Shown here: one piece after another, positions 6,627 to 10,652 of the stretch
Layout of the letters: every line of letters begins with the position of its first letter
Position numbering within the stretch: position 1 is the first letter of the stretch
Assembly: GCA_937902695.1 (NCBI GenBank)
Contig: CALFNI010000273.1
Span: 1 to 10,652, forward strand
From: an uncultured Rhodanobacteraceae bacterium
Lineage (GTDB): Bacteria > Pseudomonadota > Gammaproteobacteria > Xanthomonadales > Rhodanobacteraceae
Length of the DNA stretch: 10,652 bases
Reading direction: 5' to 3'
Notes under the pieces: model-generated
The model's input: the letters and a program-made list of their open reading frames with translations, nothing else
Database searches by the model: none
What the model was told of the DNA's origin: nothing
Translations under genes and position numbers: made by a program

Positions 6627-8402
6627 TCACGGCAACGCCTTCGCCTCCGTCGTCACCGGAAACCCCACCTTCTTGCAAAACACCGCAAACCGCGGATCGT
6701 TCCGATACCGCAACACGAAAGGATCCGTCAACAGGCTCGTGATGCCTGGATCGCGACTCGCCCACGCCCGATCAAGCCACTCGAACGTCTTGCCCGCGTC
6801 GCGCCGAATCGCGTAAACCTCGGCAATCTGATACGGCGAGAACGTAGCGTCCTTCTCGATCAGCTCCTGCAACGTCGCCTCCGCGGCCGCCTTGTCGTCG
6901 CCGATCTGGAGCGCCATCGCCAGCGCCTGCCGTTTCCACGAGCCTTCGGGCTCTTCCTCCGCCGCGGCCAGCGCGGCTTTCGCGTCGCCGCGTTGGATCT
7001 GAATCATCGTCAGGAGCTGGTAGTAGCCGGTGCCGTCTGGCTGGAGCGCGATCGACTTCCGGATCGCGGCTTCGGCTTCGTCGAGGCGTCCGAGTGAGGC
7101 CAGATAGCTCGCGAGCCACGTATCCCACGAAGCGCGCAGCGGATTGATTTCGATCGCCTGGCGCGTGAGTGCTATCGCTTCCCGCGGCTTGCCGAACGTT
7201 GCAAGCGAAACGCCGAGCGAAAACTTCGCGCCGCCGTCGCCGGGCGCAAGTTCGACCGCGCGACGACTGTCGGCTTCGGCGCCGGCCCAATCGAAGTCGG
7301 CATTGCGCCGCAGCGTCGCGCGCGCGGCGTACGCGGAGGCGAGGTTGGGCTGCAATGCGATGGCCTTATCGGCGGCCTTGCGCGCTTCGGCATACGCTCG
7401 CTGCGCGGCGTCGCCTTCGAGATTCTGCTGCGCATAGCTCGTCCATTCGACGGAGAGTCCGGCCCATGCGCGCGCATAGCGCGGATCGAGCTGAATCGCG
7501 GCCGTGTAATGCGACACGGCCTCGTGATGATCGGCCTCGGTCGCGCGGGCGCCGTAGAACGCGCCCTGGAGATACGCCGCATACGCATCGAGATTGCCGC
7601 TCGGCGGACGATCGGTCTGCGCGGCCGCCGGGCCCGCCGTCAGGAGCTTCGCCTTCAGCGCGCCGGCAACGGCGTTCGAAATCTCGTCCTGCAGCGCGAA
7701 GAGATCGCGATACGGCCGGTCGTAGCGCTCTGACCAGAGCGTCGATCCGTCCGCCGCGTGCACGAGCGATGCGCTGACGCGCACGGCGTCGCCGACGCGC
7801 CGCACGCTGCCTTCGAGGAGGTGCGCGACGCCGAGCTTCGCGGCGATCGTGCGGCTGTCGTCCTTGCTGTCGCGGAACTTGAACGACGAGCCGCGGCTGA
7901 TGACCTTGAGATCCGCGAAGTGCGAGAGCGTCGTGATGAGGTCTTCGGAAAGGCCGTCGGAGAAGTATTGCTCATCGGCATTGCCGCCCTCGTTCGCGAG
8001 CGGCAGCACGGCGATCGACTGGTCGGAAATGCCGTCGGCGCCGCGGCGCGAGACGAGCTGGTTCGTCAGCAGCAGCACGACGGCGACCGAGAGCACGCCG
8101 ATGATCCAGAAATCGAGCTTGCGGCCGGTCTGGTGCGTGATCGACGCGCCGGGGTCGACGTCGCGCTCGCGCTTGATCCCCTCGGGCGTGAACTCGAAGA
8201 ACCACGCGAACAGAATCCAGAACGGGAAGCCGAGGGCGCCGGCGATCGCGAACCAGCGCGGCACCCAATCGGGCGCGCCGAACACGGGCGCAAGCTGCGC
8301 GATGCCTTGCGCGAGTGCCCACACCGCGCCGATGTAAAGCGCGCCGGCGCGAAACACATTGCGGCGGCGAAGCTCGGAAACGAACGACGGACGGGCGCTC
8401 AT
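6627..8402 (-). CDS. Membrane-anchored TolB-like / TPR repeat protein
   Basis: A 591-residue inner-membrane protein of the TolB-like (COG5616-type) TPR family; its specific role is unknown. The N-terminus has the FVSELRRRNVFRAGALYIGA block that opens many such proteins. Three hydrophobic helices lie at about 20-41, 48-71 and 97-117, with FTPEGIKRERDVDP between the second and third. Residues about 129-245 form the TolB-like domain (SIAVLPLANEGG, YFSDGLSEDLITTLS, LLEGSVRRVGDAVRVSASL). From about 272 to 490 there are roughly five or six TPR-type helix pairs, for example AVSHYTAAIQLDPRYARAW and AEAAIRKSIALQP. ATG at 8402 is chosen over an in-frame start at 8480 because GGGAG lies 8 bases upstream and the conserved N-terminus begins there. 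Unlike many relatives it has no winged-helix or cyclase domain ahead of the TolB part. It probably acts as a protein-interaction scaffold. Confidence 0.88.
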   Translation of the reverse strand: MSARPSFVSELRRRNVFRAGALYIGAVWALAQGIAQLAPVFGAPDWVPRWFAIAGALGFPFWILFAWFFEFTPEGIKRERDVDPGASITHQTGRKLDFWIIGVLSVAVVLLLTNQLVSRRGADGISDQSIAVLPLANEGGNADEQYFSDGLSEDLITTLSHFADLKVISRGSSFKFRDSKDDSRTIAAKLGVAHLLEGSVRRVGDAVRVSASLVHAADGSTLWSERYDRPYRDLFALQDEISNAVAGALKAKLLTAGPAAAQTDRPPSGNLDAYAAYLQGAFYGARATEADHHEAVSHYTAAIQLDPRYARAWAGLSVEWTSYAQQNLEGDAAQRAYAEARKAADKAIALQPNLASAYAARATLRRNADFDWAGAEADSRRAVELAPGDGGAKFSLGVSLATFGKPREAIALTRQAIEINPLRASWDTWLASYLASLGRLDEAEAAIRKSIALQPDGTGYYQLLTMIQIQRGDAKAALAAAEEEPEGSWKRQALAMALQIGDDKAAAEATLQELIEKDATFSPYQIAEVYAIRRDAGKTFEWLDRAWASRDPGITSLLTDPFVLRYRNDPRFAVFCKKVGFPVTTEAKALP

Positions 8403-8457
8403 TGCGAGCACTCCCGCGCACAGGCACGACGCTGACGGATTGCAGCTGCCATGACCT

Positions 8458-8487
8458 TCCCCCTGTGCGCATTCTGGCACAGGGGGA
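8458..8487. promoter_or_regulatory. Perfect 11-base inverted repeat upstream of the TolB-like/TPR gene
   Basis: Arms TCCCCCTGTGC (8458-8468) and GCACAGGGGGA (8477-8487) surround an 8-base loop. It lies between the DUF3016 stop (8535) and the TPR gene start (8402). Neither strand has a T-run after the stem, so it is not a classic intrinsic terminator. It could be a hairpin separating the two transcripts, a leader structure or an operator. Confidence 0.5.
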
Positions 8488-8534
8488 GCGGTCGGATCGA
8501 ACCGCGTCGCGTAGTCGCCGCGCGATACGCGGCG

Positions 8535-9089
8535 TCAGTCGCGCCCGTCGCCGCCGGCGGTGAACTCACTGCGCAGCCAGTCGTCGAGCATGCGCTTCTC
8601 GAAACGAAGCGGATCGGTCTCGTTGAGGATGCCGCGCTGCATGAACGCGGGATCGCGCAGCTTGCGTTCGCCTTCCCTGACGACCGCGCCACTCGTACCC
8701 GTGAGCGTGAACTTGAGGTCGATCCGCGGCGGATAGATGTTCTTGATCACACGCACGTCGTCCCAGCGCGGGCCGCGCCACGGCTCGTACGTGCCGGCGA
8801 GCTGCACGTTCGTGAATGTCACGGCGAGATGGTCGCCCTCGGGCAGGACGCGCTCGGCGCGGTAGCGCAGGTGGTTGGCGAGATCGGAGAGCCACTCGTC
8901 CGGATCCTGGCGTCCGAGTCCGGTGCCGGCGTAGTTTTTGGATTCGCTGAAGGCGGCGGGCCGGGTCCAGTCGATGTTCACCTTCGAATCGCTGCCGCCT
9001 TTCAGCTCGGCGGCGCCGGCCGCGCCTGTGATCGCGGTGGCGCACAAGACGACCAGCGAGCGCAAGACGGACGGGTTCAGCGCAGTCAT
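8535..9089 (-). CDS. Exported DUF3016 domain protein
   Basis: A 184-residue protein whose sequence resembles the DUF3016 family, which has no established function. A signal peptide is clear (MTALNPSVLRSLVVLCATAI, then AGAA|EL or AGA|AE), so the mature protein should be periplasmic or envelope-associated. The mature part begins with VNIDWTRPAAFSE and contains LGRQDPDEWLSDLANHLRYRAERVLPEGDHLAVTFTNVQLAG as consecutive blocks, then a C-terminal ERKLRDPAFMQRG segment, all usual for the family. Length is typical. ATG at 9089 is supported by GAGGG (9099-9103) 9 bases upstream; an alternative start at 9110 would weaken the signal peptide. The next gene on the same strand starts 132 bases downstream, across a strong hairpin, so separate transcription is likely. 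Confidence 0.85.
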   Translation of the reverse strand: MTALNPSVLRSLVVLCATAITGAAGAAELKGGSDSKVNIDWTRPAAFSESKNYAGTGLGRQDPDEWLSDLANHLRYRAERVLPEGDHLAVTFTNVQLAGTYEPWRGPRWDDVRVIKNIYPPRIDLKFTLTGTSGAVVREGERKLRDPAFMQRGILNETDPLRFEKRMLDDWLRSEFTAGGDGRD

Positions 9090-9231
9090 GGCCGGATTCC
9101 CTCGACGCAATTGTTAGGGCGATGTTCGATGCCGATACCTGATCTTGAGACGGCCGTGAAGCGCGATCCGTCGCTGAAGGCGCCGTTCACGACAGCCAGC
9201 CGATGATCGCGACCTCAGCGGTTCCCTTATA

Positions 9232-9250
9232 TGCGCGTTGTATACGCGCA
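9232..9250. promoter_or_regulatory. Dyad TGCGCGT-N5-ACGCGCA upstream of the DUF3016 gene
   Basis: Seven-base inverted arms (9232-9238 and 9244-9250) flank TGTAT, with TATAAG on the minus strand immediately beside it (9226-9231). It lies about 140 bases ahead of the DUF3016 ATG. The shape fits a dimeric repressor site overlapping a promoter, but no -35 was found and no regulator is known. Confidence 0.3.
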
Positions 9251-9290
9251 CTGTAGCGTCCGCTCCGTCATTGCGCGAAACGATGCGGGT

Positions 9291-9364
9291 CTTTCCCTCT
9301 CCCGCTCGCGGGAGAGGGTAGGGTGAGGGCCAGCTCGGTTCGACGTTTCCGACGGCCCTCACCC
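9291..9364 (+). repeat. REP-like palindromic element, CCCTCTCCCGC subfamily, copy 2
   Basis: Perfect 11-base arms CCCTCTCCCGC (9295-9305) and GCGGGAGAGGG (9308-9318), then TAGGGTGAGGG (9319-9329). It matches the element at 2676-2718 in inverted orientation. CCCTCACCC at 9356-9364 is the complement of GGGTGAGGG (9321-9329), so a second, larger stem is possible, or a decayed partner element begins there. Confidence 0.75.
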
Positions 9365-9446
9365 GCGGCTTCGGCGCGGCCTATCCCGCGCGGAGAGGCG
9401 AAAGCCGGGTGGAAGCGGAGGTCTCGACGTGATGAAATGCACGCCT

Positions 9447-9523
9447 GAAGCGGGGGTGCCCGAAAACGGGCTGAGAAACACCCTTCGAACCTGATCCGGC
9501 TGACACCGGCGTAGGGAAGCTTC
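9447..9523 (+). promoter_or_regulatory. TPP riboswitch aptamer (THI element) of thiC
   Basis: Every hallmark of the thiamin pyrophosphate aptamer is present. P1 pairs GAAGC (9447-9451) with GCTTC (9519-9523). P2 pairs GGGTG (9454-9458) with CACCC (9479-9483). P3 has GCCCG/CGGGC arms with an AAAA loop (9458-9471). The conserved CTGAGA (9471-9476), ACCTGATC (9489-9496) and GTAGGGAA (9511-9518) are intact, and CCGG/CCGG forms P5. It lies about 100 bases ahead of the thiC start on the same strand. In this class TPP binding lowers expression of thiamin synthesis genes. Confidence 0.97.
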
Positions 9524-9538
9524 GCGGCGCATCGCCGT

Positions 9539-10652
<1,114 letters not shown>

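Larger units (their letters stand above)
6350..6742 (+). pseudogene. Truncated XRE/Cro-C1-type HTH regulator remnant
   Basis: From ATG 6350 the frame encodes 130 residues. Only residues about 22-66 (nucleotides 6413-6547) look like a protein family: LGRALRARREAAGISQDQF followed by MHRAYYSAIE, the first helices of an XRE/HTH_3 DNA-binding domain. Intact relatives normally continue past this SAIE with an RG-type turn and further helices. Here the frame passes into an unrelated Ser/Arg/Pro-rich tail that runs 116 bases antisense into the end of the TolB-like/TPR gene, so the domain is cut off. The HTH part uses codons rare in the neighbours (TTA, ATA, AGG, AGA, GGA, CAA), and its 5' end is AT-rich, which suggests foreign origin. 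No convincing ribosome-binding site is seen. A functional mini-HTH protein cannot be excluded. Confidence 0.6.
9090..9446. other. Divergent intergenic region between the DUF3016 gene and thiC
   Basis: These 357 bases separate the minus-strand DUF3016 gene from the thiC riboswitch and must hold both promoters. Visible items are the DUF3016 RBS (9099-9103), an inverted repeat at 9232-9250, and a REP-like palindrome at 9291-9329 with a matching CCCTCACCC at 9356-9364. I could not find a convincing -35/-10 pair for thiC. No gene is supported. Confidence 0.6.

Noticed and set aside
7758..8435. A 225-codon plus-strand open frame antisense to the TolB-like/TPR gene
   Set aside because: It has no family similarity, is Arg/Glu/Ala-rich, and is fully covered by a well-supported gene.
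9129..9206. A 25-residue mini-frame starting MPIPDLETAVKRDPSLKAPF
   Set aside because: It looks somewhat protein-like but has no RBS and no recognised family. It could be a remnant, but there is not enough to call it.

Overview
The window is GC-rich, with strong G/C bias at third codon positions. It reads like a chromosomal stretch from a gammaproteobacterium of the Lysobacterales (Xanthomonadales) type. The support is inferential: ThiC and PepQ close to gammaproteobacterial forms, a DUF3016 protein, a membrane TolB-like/TPR protein, secreted proteins ending in an IFxDGF[ED] tail, and dispersed CCCTCTCCCGC-type palindromes. No phage, plasmid, CRISPR, tRNA or rRNA signature was seen.

Layout. 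Five intact genes lie on the minus strand. Reading right to left (their transcription order) they are: a small exported DUF3016 protein (8535-9089); a membrane-anchored TolB-like/TPR protein (6627-8402); a secreted GH85 endo-beta-N-acetylglucosaminidase (4094-6112); the prolidase PepQ (2723-4057), starting only 36 bases after the GH85 stop; and a secreted multidomain choice-anchor B protein (86-2554). On the plus strand at the right edge is the 5' part of thiC (9623 to the window end), preceded by a textbook TPP riboswitch (9447-9523). A decayed XRE-type helix-turn-helix gene lies on the plus strand at 6350-6742.

Intergenic DNA. Two related palindrome subfamilies occupy the gaps: CCTTCTCCCGC-type at 2602-2650 and 6222-6272, and CCCTCTCCCGC-type at 2676-2718 and 9291-9329. 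They look like dispersed REP-like elements. Between thiC's aptamer and start codon, an 8-bp stem can bury the thiC ribosome-binding site, suggesting translational control by TPP.

How the genes relate. thiC is a self-contained thiamin-regulated unit making the pyrimidine precursor of thiamin. GH85 and pepQ may be co-transcribed, which would pair extracellular N-glycan release with cytoplasmic dipeptide breakdown; that link is an inference from spacing only. The GH85 and choice-anchor B proteins share a short C-terminal motif and may share an export or surface-sorting route. I see no clearly new multi-gene system. The shared tail, the GH85 context, the thiC expression platform and the XRE remnant are the points most worth checking.
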